This document shows positions 25,053 to 37,450 of a DNA stretch of 64,000 bases, in pieces. Source of the stretch: Pontederia crassipes (Eukaryota > Streptophyta > Magnoliopsida > Commelinales > Pontederiaceae); contig CM060187.1 of assembly GCA_030549335.1 (NCBI GenBank), positions 55,324,203 through 55,388,202 of the forward strand, given 5' to 3'. A program made the translations under genes and the position numbers. A model generated the notes under the pieces. It saw only the letters and a program-made list of their open reading frames with translations. It was not told where the DNA came from and made no database searches. Each line of letters begins with the position of its first letter. Position 1 is the stretch's first letter.

Positions 25053-25860
25053 TCAGAATTCACCTCCAGTTGGAGCGACAAGGCTCGAAGCTCTCTGGCT
25101 GCTGCTGCTGCTGTTGCTGTTACTACTATTAGTGCTGTTGTTTCCACTGCAGGCCATCTCAAAGATGGATTCCACTCCTTGCATCAGTCCAGGGGTGTAG
25201 AACTGGAAATTTGTGAACAGACCATCAATGCAGCTGACAATGAGCATCATAAGGTCGTAACAAGGTGAGTTGCAGAATGTGTCAGTAGAATTCATGGGAG
25301 CAGGGGGAGGAGCAATGGTTAAATTTTTTGCCGTTGAGCTGATGTTAATTCCCATCGATAGCAGGCAATTGTTCATCATCTGCGTTTAATGACCCTCATC
25401 AACGTTAACATAAATTGTGCAGAAAAAGCTCTGCATGAACATAATTCCAAAAAACAAAAAAAAAAAGATACTGCAGAATAGCAGAATAATCTTTTTATTG
25501 AATTTAAGAGAGGTGCAACTTACAGCATGATTATCGAAACAAATTGCAGCATTTGCAAAATCCAAAAGAGGGTCTTGTGCTGTATTATAGAAAAAATAAA
25601 TCTCCTCAGGAAATAGCACTGTATATTTGCTCAAGAGAAGACTAAACTTGAACAAATATAGAACTTATGTCAAGATTCTTAGAAGTCTGGCTTATACAAA
25701 CCAATATTTCTTCAAAGCAATATTTCATAAACACCAAGCCTTAATTCAAGATAAAATATGCAAATCAATGAGCAGGCCTACCTTTGGAGAAAGATGAACA
25801 AGTTACACAGAGCACCATTAGAGCAACACAAAGGTGCTCGCGGCCAAGAGAAAGAGCCAT
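25053..25860 (-). CDS. Small secreted Cys-rich protein, DUF7731-like, three exons
   Basis: Exons in transcript order: 25860-25782, 25573-25524 and 25379-25053, for 151 residues with consistent phases. A signal peptide covers about residues 1-23 (LCVALMVLCVTCSSFS). The mature part has CFDNHAMMNNC, FCNSPCYDLMMLIVSCIDG and FQFYTPGLMQGVESIFEMAC, which line up with the Cys pattern of the neighbour at 21608-22588. A Ser/Asn-rich tail follows and, unlike the neighbour, no hydrophobic C terminus is seen, so this one is probably soluble. It has several N-glycosylation sequons (NIS, NLT, NST). The coding sequence before intron 2 is 129 bases in both genes. It could have a further 3' exon that I do not see. 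Function unknown. Confidence 0.78.
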
Positions 25861-27284
25861 ATCGGACCAACTTGAGGCGCATGCCACTGCTACGTGGTAG
25901 ACAAATATATAAACACTCTGCATCGTGCTGAATTCACTGTTACATCAATTCGTGTGGCCTCAAAAACACTCTTGAACTATCATCAAAATATAAATTAAGA
26001 AGGAATGGGTAGTTAGAAGAAAGAAAAAGAAACATTAAGGTGGAATCTTGGTGAATACTTTGAACAGAGATAGTAGGGGCCAGATTCTTACTATTTTGTC
26101 ACAGTATAGATTGGAAACAGTAGCTCAATTGGCAGATGAAGTAAGGATCATTGGTTGTTGTACAACAATCAACAACTTTTCACTTGCTCTGTGTGTACTT
26201 CTCCTCTTCAGGATTGGGCATCATCAAACCTATACTGATTTCAGCTGTTTTTAGAGGGATACATTTTATTACTATATAACATGTTTCCGTAGGGAGATCA
26301 TTGCATGAGTTAGAAAAGTTAGAACGAATCTAGTATAAGGTGCTTTTTCTGTATGCCATGTGCTGCGATCTAAATTAATACTAAATGTACCGATTTCATG
26401 CTTCTTTGGAGGCATCTGCATGTTATTCGGCCAATTGACCTCATCTGACTCTCAAAAGTTTATCAAAGTTCAGATTCGAATCCTGTTTATTTTGAAGGAG
26501 GTTTTTCATAGTTTGATTATTTTTCACACAACATAGTCATCGATTGATCTGAATGACACTGACTGCGTATGCTACAATATTGTATCAATCTTTATTTACA
26601 GATCAGCAGCCTTATCAAATGTATGCACATGAAACTTATATATACTGCATGAATTTGGAATGAACTCAGAGCTGATATATACATGAAACTCTAAGCATGT
26701 CTTTTCTTGAATTAATCTCGTGTGAATTTGGATTTTTCATCTTGTATACTTTAACCGCTGAATAATGACTTAAAAAGAAGGAAATAATTGTATCTAAGGC
26801 AATACAGAAATGCATCAGATATGTGATCAGAATCTCCAATTAATATATGGACAAACTGAGGAAGGAATCTCCCACCAAACTTTATGTATATATATCAGGA
26901 TTTCAATCAGTTTATGAAGAAGTCTTATCAGTGGAGTTAACTCTCAAGGTTGCATCAAGCTTGTGTTTGATGCTTGCACGCATATATCATACATCAGTCA
27001 CCATTATACTTGTTGTATTATCAATTAAGACAGCATTTTAGAGATGACAGGCAAAGTAGATCGCCTAAGAAAACAGATATTAACTATTCGATTATAAATG
27101 TGTGTGTGTTTATGATATAATAACAAACTAAAAATTGTGTTTAATTGTTAAAGAAATTATTCTTTCATAGTAAGAACTTGTACCTTAAAACAAAAAAAAT
27201 AACGGAATAACATCATCCTCTAATAATTACAACTGACTATTAACTAAACTAGATAATAATTATTCATGTCAAACACGTCAAAAG

Positions 27285-27319
<35 letters not shown>

Positions 27320-27502
27320 GTATTCAATTTTCGGGTAAAATATGTGCTCGCGCAAACACAATTAAACGTGTTGGACGATCACCCGATGAACACTTACTTA
27401 AGAAATAAACAATGATATACAGATTTATTGTTGCAAACCTTATATAGGTAATTTCCATTTTCCAATAGCATTTCTTACTTTTTTTTTAAGTGTTCAATTG
27501 AA
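25861..27502. other. Intergenic DNA
   Basis: No supported gene. It includes the promoter of the second DUF7731-like gene. A frame at 26048-26254 has no recognisable domain. A TA microsatellite lies at 27286-27316, and the last ten bases are the left target duplication of the next element. Confidence 0.5.
27286..27316. repeat. (TA)n microsatellite
   Basis: Uninterrupted TA run of about 15 units. Confidence 0.93.
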
Positions 27503-28548
27503 GGGTAAATTACACCAAATACCCTCCAACTTTCACTTTTGCTCAGTCTTGCCCTCCAACTTTACTTTGTAACAGCGATGCCCTTCATCTTTTAATTCAT
27601 TTCACCCGATGTCCTCTTTATCTGAGATAGGCGATTTTTCGGTCGTCGAGCTGACGTGGCACACACGTGACGCTGACAGAATATTTTTTCTTCTCTACAC
27701 GCTGACGTGGCAATATTAAAAAGATAAAAAAAATAATTAAAAAATAAAAAAATTACCACGCATGAGTTCCCATCCCTCCAACCTCGCCGGCGTCTCGCGC
27801 GAGACGCCGGCGAGGAGGCAGCGGCGGGAGAAGGGGGGGCCTCGACCCCCCTCCACGGCATCGCCGGTCGTCGATGAGGTCGCAGAGGGGGGTCAAGGCC
27901 CCCCCTTCTCTCGCCCGCCGACGTGCGAGAAGAAAGGGGGCCTCGACCCCCCTCTGCGACCTCGCTGGCGACCGGCGATGTCGCGGAGGGGGTCGAGGCC
28001 CCCCTTCTCCCGCGCACTGGCGGGCGAGAGAAAGGGGGGGCTCGACCCCCCTCCGCGACCTCGCTGGCGACGGCCGCCGGCGAAGTCACAGATGGGAGTC
28101 GAGGCCCCCCTTCTTCTCGCACGCTGGCGGGCGAGAGAAGGGGGGGCCGAGGCGAGGTCGCAGAAGGGGGTCGTGTCCCTCGCCCGCCAGCGCGCGAGAA
28201 GAAGGGGGGCCTCGACCCCCTTCTGCCACCGCAGCCTCCTCGTCGGCGTCTCGCACGATACGCCGGCGAGGTTGGAGAGGTGGGAACTCACACGTGACAA
28301 TTTTTTTATTTTTTAATTATTTTTTATTTTTTTAATATTGCCATGTCAGCACATAGAGAAGAAAAAATATTCTGTCAACGCCACGTGTGTGCCACGTCAG
28401 CTCGACGACCGGAAAATCGTCTATTTCAAGTAAAGAGGGCATCGGGTGAAATGAATTAAAAGATGGAGGACATCACTGTTATAAAGTGAAGTTGGAGGAC
28501 AAGACTCAGCAAAAGTGAAAGTTTGAGGGTATTCGCCGTAATTTACCC
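27503..28548. mobile_element. Foldback Mutator-like element with 10-bp target duplication
   Basis: It starts GGGTAAATTACACC and ends TAATTTACCC. The arms (about 27503-27800 and 28250-28548) are long inverted repeats; for example TTTTAATTCATTTCACCCGA on the left has its complement ATCGGGTGAAATGAATTAAA on the right. TTCAATTGAA lies directly outside both ends (27493-27502 and 28549-28558), a perfect 10-bp duplication and itself a palindrome; 8-11 bp is typical of Mutator-like elements. The 450-bp core is very GC-rich. There is no transposase, so it would have moved, if at all, with help from elsewhere. Confidence 0.9.
27800..28250. repeat. GC-rich hairpin array in the foldback element core
   Basis: Four to five degenerate units of roughly 90 bases, each containing a short palindrome of the type GGGGCCTCGACCCCCC followed by GCGACCTCGCTGGCGA-like sequence and CTCTCGCCCGCC-type words. 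Every unit can fold on itself and on its neighbours. Open frames exist in all directions with Arg/Pro/Ser-rich translations; I regard them as artefacts of the composition, not genes. Confidence 0.82.
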
Positions 28549-28620
28549 TTCAATTGAATCATTTTTTATTTCTTTTAAGTTGGTTAATTTATTTTGTCAT
28601 AGAAAGGCTTAAATGCATAA

Positions 28621-28720
<100 letters not shown>

Positions 28721-29771
28721 ACATTAAAACTAAGATAGTATACTAGCACATTACGTCATTTAGCAAATGCATTAGCCAGCACATGCCCTTTAACATATTA
28801 TTATAACTATATTAATTCGATTAAAAATTAATTATTAACTAAAATATTATTAGATATAGAAAAATTGTTTTTGCATCATCCGTATATTGTGCAGCATATT
28901 AAATTGTGTACTTTGAAAAAAAAGATCTCTGTTTTGTGCACAACCTCTTTGTTGTCCAACAGAAAATATAGGAAAAAAATTCAGTAATTTTGTTTGAATG
29001 TGGCAAAACTTACCTTTCCCCCTAAATATTAAATTTTTTATGCGATAATGTTAATTGAGTATTTTTTTTATACATATTAAAAATACAATATACATTTTCA
29101 AACTTTTAAAAACCAGATTTTTGTAACTTCCCAAAGTATATCATATATTATGGTATGGAAAAAGTGAAAAGTATGCAATATATATATATATATATATATC
29201 GCCTTTAAATAAAAAGCTTAAGATAAGGACTTGAATCCAATTCGGTCCTCGTCTCCAGAGAAGAAGAGTAATAATATTAAGGAACCGACAAGTAACGTGC
29301 ACGCCACATGCCGAGATTATTTTATGCAACATTCCACGTTCTTTATCCACTTACATACATGTAGGAGGGTCAATACATGTAATTAAAATAATTAATTCAT
29401 TATTGACAGTAGCTTTTTTAAAAAATAAATAAATAAAATTTGTTAAGAGATTTAAATGCACAATAAAATTATAAAAAATATACTCTGAAATCATTATATT
29501 TATAGTGAAATAAACCTAAAAAATAGGTATAGGAAATTGAATGATATTGAATTGATCTAAATTCAATTTCAATAAACTGGCAACTAACTCTTATTGACCC
29601 TCAAAACATAAATTCAATTTCAATAGAGATTTCTTTAGTTAAATGCGAGAAAAAGAAACAATAAAGTTTTTTAAATAATAGTAATAATAATACACTTGAA
29701 CTATATAGTTTTATACTTATAATAATAAAACCCTAAAATTCAGGGCGAGTAATAGCACAACGATACTTTTA

Positions 29772-30153
29772 GAATAAATTACGTCAAATGCCTCCAACTT
29801 TGGTCATTTTCTTAATTCTACCATCCAATTTTACTTTATAACACGAATGTCATCTATCTTATTATTTGTTTCACGGAATGCTCTTTCAACTGGGAATACC
29901 CAATTTCCCAATCTCGCCTGTGTTTTTTCATTTTTTTAAATTATTATATTTATTATTATTATTTATTTACTAATAGTCTGCGTGGCGATGTCACGTTGGA
30001 TGCTCTCCTGCGTGACGGAGAGAGCATCGTCATGTTAGCAAATCAATCGAAAAATTAGATATTTCCGTTTAGAAGGGCATTTGAAACAAAATGAAGTTAA
30101 AATTTATCGCTGAGTAAACGTCAAAATTGAAGAGCATTTAGTATAATTTACCC
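29772..30153. mobile_element. MITE of the same family as the 27503 foldback element
   Basis: 382 bases with imperfect long inverted arms. The ends GAATAAATTACGTC and GTATAATTTACCC match the termini of the element at 27503. The internal words CCTCCAACTTTGGTC, TACTTTATAACACGAATG and TTGTTTCACGGAATG also parallel that element's arm. The flanks ATACTTTTA (29763-29771) and ATACCTTTA (30154-30162) agree at 8 of 9 positions, consistent with an old 9-bp target duplication. The short centre keeps a small hairpin (GGATGCTCTCC and GGAGAGAGCATC). No coding capacity. Confidence 0.78.
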
Positions 30154-30999
30154 ATACCTTTAACTCTTAACGGAAAAAAATGGTGGGGTGTGCTTTATTT
30201 GAGATTAAAATATTTAATTGAAATAACAATCAATGATACTTTATTATGGTCAATCATCTTTTATTTAAAAAATATGTGAACAATGTGAAGTTGCCCTTAC
30301 GTATGAATGAAGTACTCGTGTATAATAATTATAACTCTATTAATAAATAATGATTTGTGTATACGTTAATATAACAATAGTTTTTAGAATCTGATGCTTC
30401 AAAATAAAATTTGTGTTTTTTTATTTAAGAAAAAACATGCACACTTGTTAATTTCATAAAATATAATCTAAATTATATGGAGAAATATTGAAAAACTAAA
30501 TTATGGTTTATATGTTTTATTAAAACATTGGCGACTTTTCAAATAATTAAAACAAATAACAGCTTAGTTATTCAAGAACATGTGTTTGTGGCATGTGGGC
30601 AAAGTTATTAAACTTGGACCGGATTGAATGGATGGTCAGTTTGATTCGATTTGAAATCAAAATCGAAAATGTCTTCTTATAAAAAACTGGTTGAACTAGT
30701 GAACCGGTGAATCGAAAGGAACCGTTCAATGAAAAAATTACCCTTAGATTTGAGGTTTCTTTATATAATTTGTATAAAAAATACCCTTTTGGTTTAAATC
30801 TAATAAATAATAGCGTATTGCGCTTTGCTCAAGTGAAAGCCGTATGCAATTAAAAAAAATCTTAGATTTATCCTAACGACCAGGATTAATGAGTAGTTAC
30901 ACTCTTCATTTGATTATTTGATTAATTTTTTGGATTATTTCTTAGTTAACCTTTTAGTTACAATAAATAGTTAGTAATACATTTGTAGTTATTTTTTTT

Positions 31000-31716
31000 T
31001 GGATCATTTTTTAGATCTCTCATAAATTATCGTAATTGTCCACATCTAATCTTAATCTATGAACTCATCGTAGCGCTTTCTTAAATTATTTCATAATTTT
31101 CATTTTAGTCCATTCGTCTAATTCTGTTAACTTATTCGTTATTTTTTATTTATGAAATAATTAAACTACTCTTTTCTCATCTCTTTTATTATTTAAAAGT
31201 TTAAAATAATATATAATAAATATCAAAAAATAAAAAAGGAGAGGGGGTGCCCCTCTCCGACACCGGCGAGATCGCAAAAGGGGGGCGACCCCCCCCCCCT
31301 CCTCCTTTCGTTTCACTCAGTGGCGCCGTCCTCTATGATCTCACCGACGACGATGCAGAGCAAAGGAAGGGAGGGGACGCACCCCTCTACGATCCGCGTT
31401 GCCCCCCTCCCCCCTTGTTTTGGCATTAGAGGGGGACACCACCCCCATGTCGAATACGCAGAGGGTAGTTTAGTCATTTACCCCTCTCATTTCTTTAATA
31501 TTTATTATATAATATTTCAAATTTTTACATATTAATAGAGATGAGAGAAGAATAATTTAGTCATTTAATAAATAAAAAATAGTAGAAAATGTCAGCAGAA
31601 ATAGACGAATGAATTAAAGTGAAAATTGCAAAATAATTTAGGAGGCGCTAGTTCATAAATTAATATTAGATGCGAAATATTATGATAATTTAAGGGAGAT
31701 CTAAGGAAATAATCAT
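31000..31716. mobile_element. Foldback element with GC-rich centre
   Basis: The left arm contains TTAGATCTCTCATAAATTAT and the right arm the inverted equivalent, ATAATTTAAGGGAGATCTAA. Further inward, ATTTCATAATTTTCATTTTA pairs with TAAAGTGAAAATTGCAAAAT. The centre (31237-31440) is GC-rich, with GGGGTGCCCCTC, GGCGAGATCGC and long C runs, like the other foldback elements here. The borders are approximate and no target duplication was identified. Small Pro-rich frames over the centre are not credible genes. Confidence 0.65.
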
Positions 31717-32539
31717 ATTTTTTCTACATCTTCCATTATTTATAATTTAGAAGAACACTAATAATACTTCAAATTTGATTTATATAATTGATGAAATATA
31801 ATTTCCATTATTAAATTTTAAAAGTTATGAACTTAATTAATTTTCACAATTGATATAGTCGTTTCCAATGATTTACTATATTAAAATATATTTTTACATA
31901 ACTGAGTATTTTGTAAGTTGTAATTAATAAATATGTTGAAAAAATCGAAGGAAACTATAATATAAGATAATTTGATACGAAAAATTAGAATATACTTATT
32001 AGATTCTAAGCAGTATATAAGATGTTAGAAAAGAGAAAAATAAAAAAATATTTGATTCTGTTTCTCCTCCTCTGCCATGTAGGACGAAAGAAATGATGAC
32101 AAACATAAGAGTTGGATCGTCCCCTTTATAGATTTAAACATATAATAACAAAAGAGATGTGAAATATTAAAAAAGAAAATAAGGTAGGTGAAGTGCGAAA
32201 ACTTAAATACAAAGTATTTTAGATAGAAAAAGAAAACGACATTAAAATAAAATATCTAAACTTTATAGTTATTGGAATTAGCTCACTTTTATCGCATAAC
32301 CTTCTAAATTCTACTTTTAAGATATGTTTACCAAGCACTTGAATTAGAATAGCATTTTGATGGAGTCAAAATTCTATCCTTTATTTTTATTAACCTTTTT
32401 CTTTGTTTTACGTGCTGTTCTAGGGGGGTGTATGCCTCAATTTAATTACAGAAGATTAGTATTTATATTTTAACTTGGGTTGAATACGGACCGAAAAAGA
32501 ATCCAAATTGGAACTGTTGCAACATGAAAATATAGAATT

Positions 32540-32875
32540 ATTTTCGTAAACTATTATTAAATTATCATAATTTTTCACCTCAAATAAAAAAATAAAAAAA
32601 GAAAGAAAAAAAGTTACTTGCGCCTGTCGCCTCCTCCATCCTAAAGATTAAGTGTTTCAATAATTTTTTTCTATTATTTTTATTTTTTATATTTATTATT
32701 TGATCTATTATAGAAAGAGGGATAATTTAATTTTTTCATAAATGAGAAAAAGAAAACTAACAGAAAATTAAAGAAGTAGACCGAAGGATTGAAATGAAAA
32801 ATCGTGATAGTTTAATAATTTAATAAATAAATTTATAGTTTGATATTTGATATAAAAATTGTGATAATTTAAAAA
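32540..32875. mobile_element. Probable degraded foldback element
   Basis: TATTATTAAATTATCATAAT on the left and GTGATAGTTTAATAATTTAA plus GTGATAATTTAAAAATG on the right are inverted relatives, and they resemble the arms of the element at 31000-31716. A short GC-richer centre with GCGCCTGTCGCCTCCTCC lies near 32620. The ends are not defined. Confidence 0.4.
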
Positions 32876-33805
32876 TGATTTATCAAAATAATCATAAAAT
32901 ATATGTTAAATATTTTACCAACAAACTACTAATAATTACGGTACGCAATGAGTGGAATTGATCTGCACAAATAACATAATTATACAGGCAAAAAGAAAAA
33001 AAAAGATCTGTTTCCTGACTAAATCTCTCTCCATCTGATGTTTTATTCTTAACTTCGTCTGCGATCAGCATCACGATAACAGCATCTGAAATGAACCGTT
33101 CACTGTATTTGAATCCCGGAAGCAAAAACGAAAAAGAAGAATCCAACAAAAGTAAAATAAATAAAAAGGAGTCGGCAAAGAAATGGCTCCTGGTCTTCGC
33201 CTGCTCACCTGCACGCTCACCTTCCACCTTCCCTTCCACGTTACCTCCAGCTGCAAACATCAAAATTCTTCCCCCCATGACGTGTTCGCCTATCGATTCC
33301 TTGTTGTCATTTGCTGTAATGTCCCGAAGTCCCTGTATATGAAGGCCCCCCACGAAAAGCCTCGATCTTTTGGATCGCCATTATTAATTTTATGCACCTA
33401 CGTGGTTGTTGCCAACTCCGAACAACTTCGAAATTAATACAAGAAAGAAGACGGTTAAGGCCGGTTGCTGTGTTCTGTTTGCCTCGCAGGTCACTCGCGT
33501 GCCGAGGCCAAAAGAGGGGAGTCTACCTGTTGAGGAACTCCCCTTTGGGGGGAGGTGTAACGATTCGGGGCGGTGGGCGGCTAAAAGGCGTCTCCTTTTT
33601 TGCCTCCAGAGGAAGCAACAGGGTGGGGGGAGTCGTAAAGGCGACGGCTTGATACGATCTCTGAACAGTTTCCAGGGAGATCAGCTCCCTAAAGAGCGTC
33701 TTCTTGTTGGTCCTGCTGTGCTCTTCTCGATTCTGTGGAGAAAGCTGCACCTTTAACAGTTTGTATCCCCCTCTAAGGAGGTATTAGACGACCGGGCGGT
33801 GAAAT
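32876..33805 (+). promoter_or_regulatory. Promoter and long leader region of the plastid lipase gene
   Basis: From about 33180 the DNA becomes GC-richer and stays so up to the lipase ATG, as expected for a 5' leader. An ATG at 33392 opens an 86-codon frame ending at 33652, out of frame with the lipase; if transcription starts upstream of it, it would be an upstream ORF. A second frame (33406-33756) lacks an ATG. Neither has a recognised domain. No clear TATA box was assigned. Confidence 0.45.
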
Positions 33806-36800
33806 ATGGACGTTTTAAGGCTGATCAATGGCTTGGCATTGCCAGCGATGGCTCTCGGCCGTGAAGCCGGCGGACGGTCTCATCCTCCTCCTGGTAAAGT
33901 TAACGCCTCGGCGCGTACCGCCAGTGGTAGCGGCGACGCAACGGAGTCGGCGGCGGCCGCGATGTCAGCGAAGCAGTCATACATGTCTCCGCTGCGTTTG
34001 AGGAGGCTGTGGCCGACAGGGGGAGGGAGGCAGGTGCCGGAGAAGGAGAGGGAAGATACGGTCATAGAGGAGAAGGGAGAGGGCACAGCGAGGGAGGAGG
34101 ATGCCGTGGTGGAGGAGGTGGCAATCGAGCGGCGGAGGGAAAATTGGGTGTTGAAGATACTGAGAGTGGGATCAATGTGGAGAGAAAGGGAAGCGGAGGG
34201 GGAGGTGATGACGGAAGGTGATCTCGAGTCTGCAGCGGATGCCGGCGATCGCTGCGTCGGCTGCGGCTGCGACGAGGCGTCTGAAGGGTGCGCCGTCGGG
34301 GATGACGAGGAGGAAACGAATACTGTATTCGATCGGGAGTCTTTCTCGCGGTTGCTGCGGAAGGTGTCAGTGATGGAGGCACAGTTCTACGCCAAGATGT
34401 CATACCTTGGAGGTTTGGCTTATGTCATTCCAAAGATCAAGGTGCCATTTTTACGAACCTTTACATGAATACTTGACTTCTGTTTCCAATGAATGTCTCT
34501 CTTTTGATTTATGAAGTAAAAAATGATTGGTTCGTTAAGTTTTTTTTTTAATGCGGCAATATGAAACTATGCTGATTGAGTTATGAATTGTTATTCATCT
34601 ACTAAAGCCAGAAATTTAATAGGTTTCAGGATGTTTCTTCATTTGACTTGCTATTTTATATTTTCCTTGTCGTTGACAGTTGTTAGATAAACAATATATT
34701 TGATTCTTTCTGGATGGCAATTGTGGAAAAGCATGCTCTCTTGATTAGAAATTTATTTGTTCATTTGGTGGTGGTGTAAATGAAGTTTGGCTGAGATGTT
34801 TCAGGAGGTGCACTCTATTTCAACAGGAAAAGATCTGAAATTGACTTTTCATCTTTTGTGTTAACCAGTTTCTCTTCGCTTCACAACCTTCTGTTTTCCT
34901 TTTATTCAATTCCCTTCATCCCATGACAAAAGTTTTTTTTTTTTCATGGCAAAAGTTAGAAAATATTGCTTAGCTGTGAACATGGCAAACCAAATCCAAA
35001 GAGTTGAAATTTGCCACCTAACCTCCACCTACCTGGTTGATTTCCTGTAAATTTATTCTTCTTTTTATCTGATGAATAATATTTGAAGTACTTGTCCTTT
35101 TCTAGTTGTGGTTTTCATCTTCATTTATGTATGTTCCTTTTTCCAGACAAGAAACCTTCTTAAATCTTACGGCTTGCAATTTGTGACTTCATCAGTGGAG
35201 AAGAAAAGCAAGTCTCTTAATTCTCTAGAGGAACAAATAGCAGATCACGAGGAACCAAAAGTTGTGAGTGGATTGAACGATCAAGAGGAAGTGGTAAAGA
35301 AAAGAATGAAGAGCGTTAATGGAATTAATGCACCTGCTGCTTATCAAGTTGCCGCTTCTGCTGCCACCTATCTACAATATCAAGCACATGACATTCTTCC
35401 GTTAGGTTCTTCAAAAATGGAGACTAAGTATTCAAACAAAGAATTTTTTGAAGAGAAGGGATTTAGGATTGGGAGTCCTGAGGAGACATCATTTGTGGCC
35501 ACCACAAGTTCAGTCACTGCAGTAGTTTCTGGGAAAGAGGAGATGAAAAAGGCTGTTGTGAAGGACTTGAACTCAGCTAATTCATCACCATGTGAATGGT
35601 ATATATGTGATGATGATAAAACTACTACTAGATATTTTGTTATCCAGGTCAGTCCCCTTGATGTTCTTCAGGTGCATTCCCATTTTTACTTCTCACAACA
35701 TTTTGATTGAATTGAATAACATCTATATGCAGGGTTCTGAGACACTGGCTTCCTGGCAAGCAAATCTTCTTTTTGAGCCCATTCAATTTGAGGTATAGAT
35801 GTCTCTTTTATTTTTTTACTAATAAACATGCTTTATGCTATATTTATGACTTGTTAGGTGGATCTAAAGCATCGATTTAATTGCATATCTCTTGGTGATG
35901 TCCCTGTCTGTAAAGAAAACAACGGTCTCCTGTAAGAAATATGTGGGGCAAACTTGAACTTGGATATTAGATGTTCTCATTCTTAGATAATGAAAGAATT
36001 ATTTTAGACCTGACCTACATTAATAAACCCTCATGGTGCTGCTTTCAGAAGTCAATTAAAACTCTTTTGTTCAAATCAGCTTTTCCAGTTTCAAATGGAT
36101 GTGTCTGAAACAGGGAAATGATATAATCTGTCATTTGGATGGCTAAGAATTCTGGTTATCCATTTTCTGGCATGCTGCACATTCTAAATGGTTATTGGGT
36201 GCTAATTCTTATTTTTTGTCATTTAGGGACTAGATGTACTTGTACACAGAGGCATCTATGAGGCTGCCAAAGGAATTTATCGACAGATGTTGCCTGAAAT
36301 CAAATCACACTTAACAGAACATGGTGAATCTGCTACTCTGCGTTTCACTGGTCATTCACTTGGTGGCAGCTTAGCTTTGCTGGTGAATCTCATGCTACTA
36401 ATTCGTGGTGAAGCACCAGCTGCATCCTTGATGCCTGTTGTTACGTTTGGCGCTCCATCTATTATGTGTGGAGGTGATTACTTGTTACGTAAATTGGGAT
36501 TGCCCAAGAATCATGTTCAAGCAATAACATTGCATAGAGATATTGTCCCTCGAGCCTTTTCCTGCCATTACCCAGATCATGTGGCAAAGATTCTGAAGGC
36601 TGTCAATGGCAACTTCCGTAATCATCCATGCCTCATAAACCAGGTAAAAGACACCGCTTTTTTCTTATCTTCTATTCCAAGATGCTAATGGAGTTCCAGA
36701 GGGTCCACATTGATTAGATATATTATGCCATATCATCCTTTCTCTTTTTTGCTAATTTTTCTTTTTCTCTATTTTTGTTGTTTTTTTCTGACTTCTGTGT

Positions 36801-37450
36801 GTTTTGTCCACGAAATGTTTTAGATACAGAATTTTCACAAATTTAACGTCTATTTTTTGTCTTTTTATTAGAAATTTTTGTATGCTCCTATGGGAAAGCT
36901 TTTGATCCTACAACCTGAAGATAAGTATTCGCCTCCTCATCATCTTCTTCCTCCAGGAGGTGGCCTTTACATCTTGGGCCATCCGCTAGCAGATTCAGAT
37001 GTTTCATCAAGATTATTGTCGGAAGCACAGTCAGCTTTCCTCAATTCTCCACACCCTCTTGAGATTTTAAGTGATCCTTCTGCATATGGTTCTGAAGGGA
37101 CAGTGTACAGGGACCATGACATGAACTCCTACTTGCGATCAGTTCGTGGTGTCATTCGTCAGGAGCTAAAGCTTATCAGGAAGGCAAAAAGGGAACAACG
37201 ACGCAACATATGGTGGCCCCTTGTGGCTACACAAAATGTTGACACGGTTGCTGTGATAGCACCAGACACTAGGATGACTAAATCTAATCAACACCAGTTC
37301 AGCTTTGCTGGTGTTCTCCATGGTGGCAGGGAAACATTTAAGCGATTTAAGAGGCTTGTTACATCACAGCACATGCACATGCTTGTGGTGCTCTTGTTTC
37401 CAGCAAGGGTGTTTCTCTTGGGTGCATTTTCTGTTGTTAAGTTAATTTGA
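33806..37450 (+). CDS. PLIP2: PLIP-type plastid phospholipase A1 (class 3 lipase), five exons
   Basis: PLIP enzymes hydrolyse acyl groups from plastid glycerolipids; Arabidopsis PLIPs feed acyl groups to seed oil and jasmonate synthesis. Exons are 33806-34441, 35147-35647, 35733-35792, 36227-36643 and 36872-37450, all in the same phase, giving 730 residues (PLIP2 is about 710). The first 60 or so residues are basic and Ser/Ala-rich with few acids, as in a plastid transit peptide. An acidic variable region and [20 protein letters not shown] with YLGGLAY follow. The lipase domain has [20 protein letters not shown] and GHSLGGSLA with nucleophile Ser443. [14 protein letters not shown] supplies a likely Asp504 and RDHDMNSYL a likely His620. 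The Ser-Asp spacing of 61 equals that of the published PLIP1 triad (S422, D483, H604). The C terminus is hydrophobic. The closest remembered match is Arabidopsis PLIP2 (At1g02660). No lesions were seen. Confidence 0.94.

Noticed and set aside
27592-28335. Long open frames on both strands over the foldback core
   Set aside because: Their Arg/Pro/Ser-rich translations follow from the GC-rich palindromic repeats, several frames are open at once, and the arms and target duplication show that this is a transposon core.
33406-33756. A 116-codon frame in the lipase leader
   Set aside because: It has no ATG in frame (it would begin at TTG) and no recognisable domain; only the ATG-initiated 86-codon frame is kept as a possible upstream ORF.
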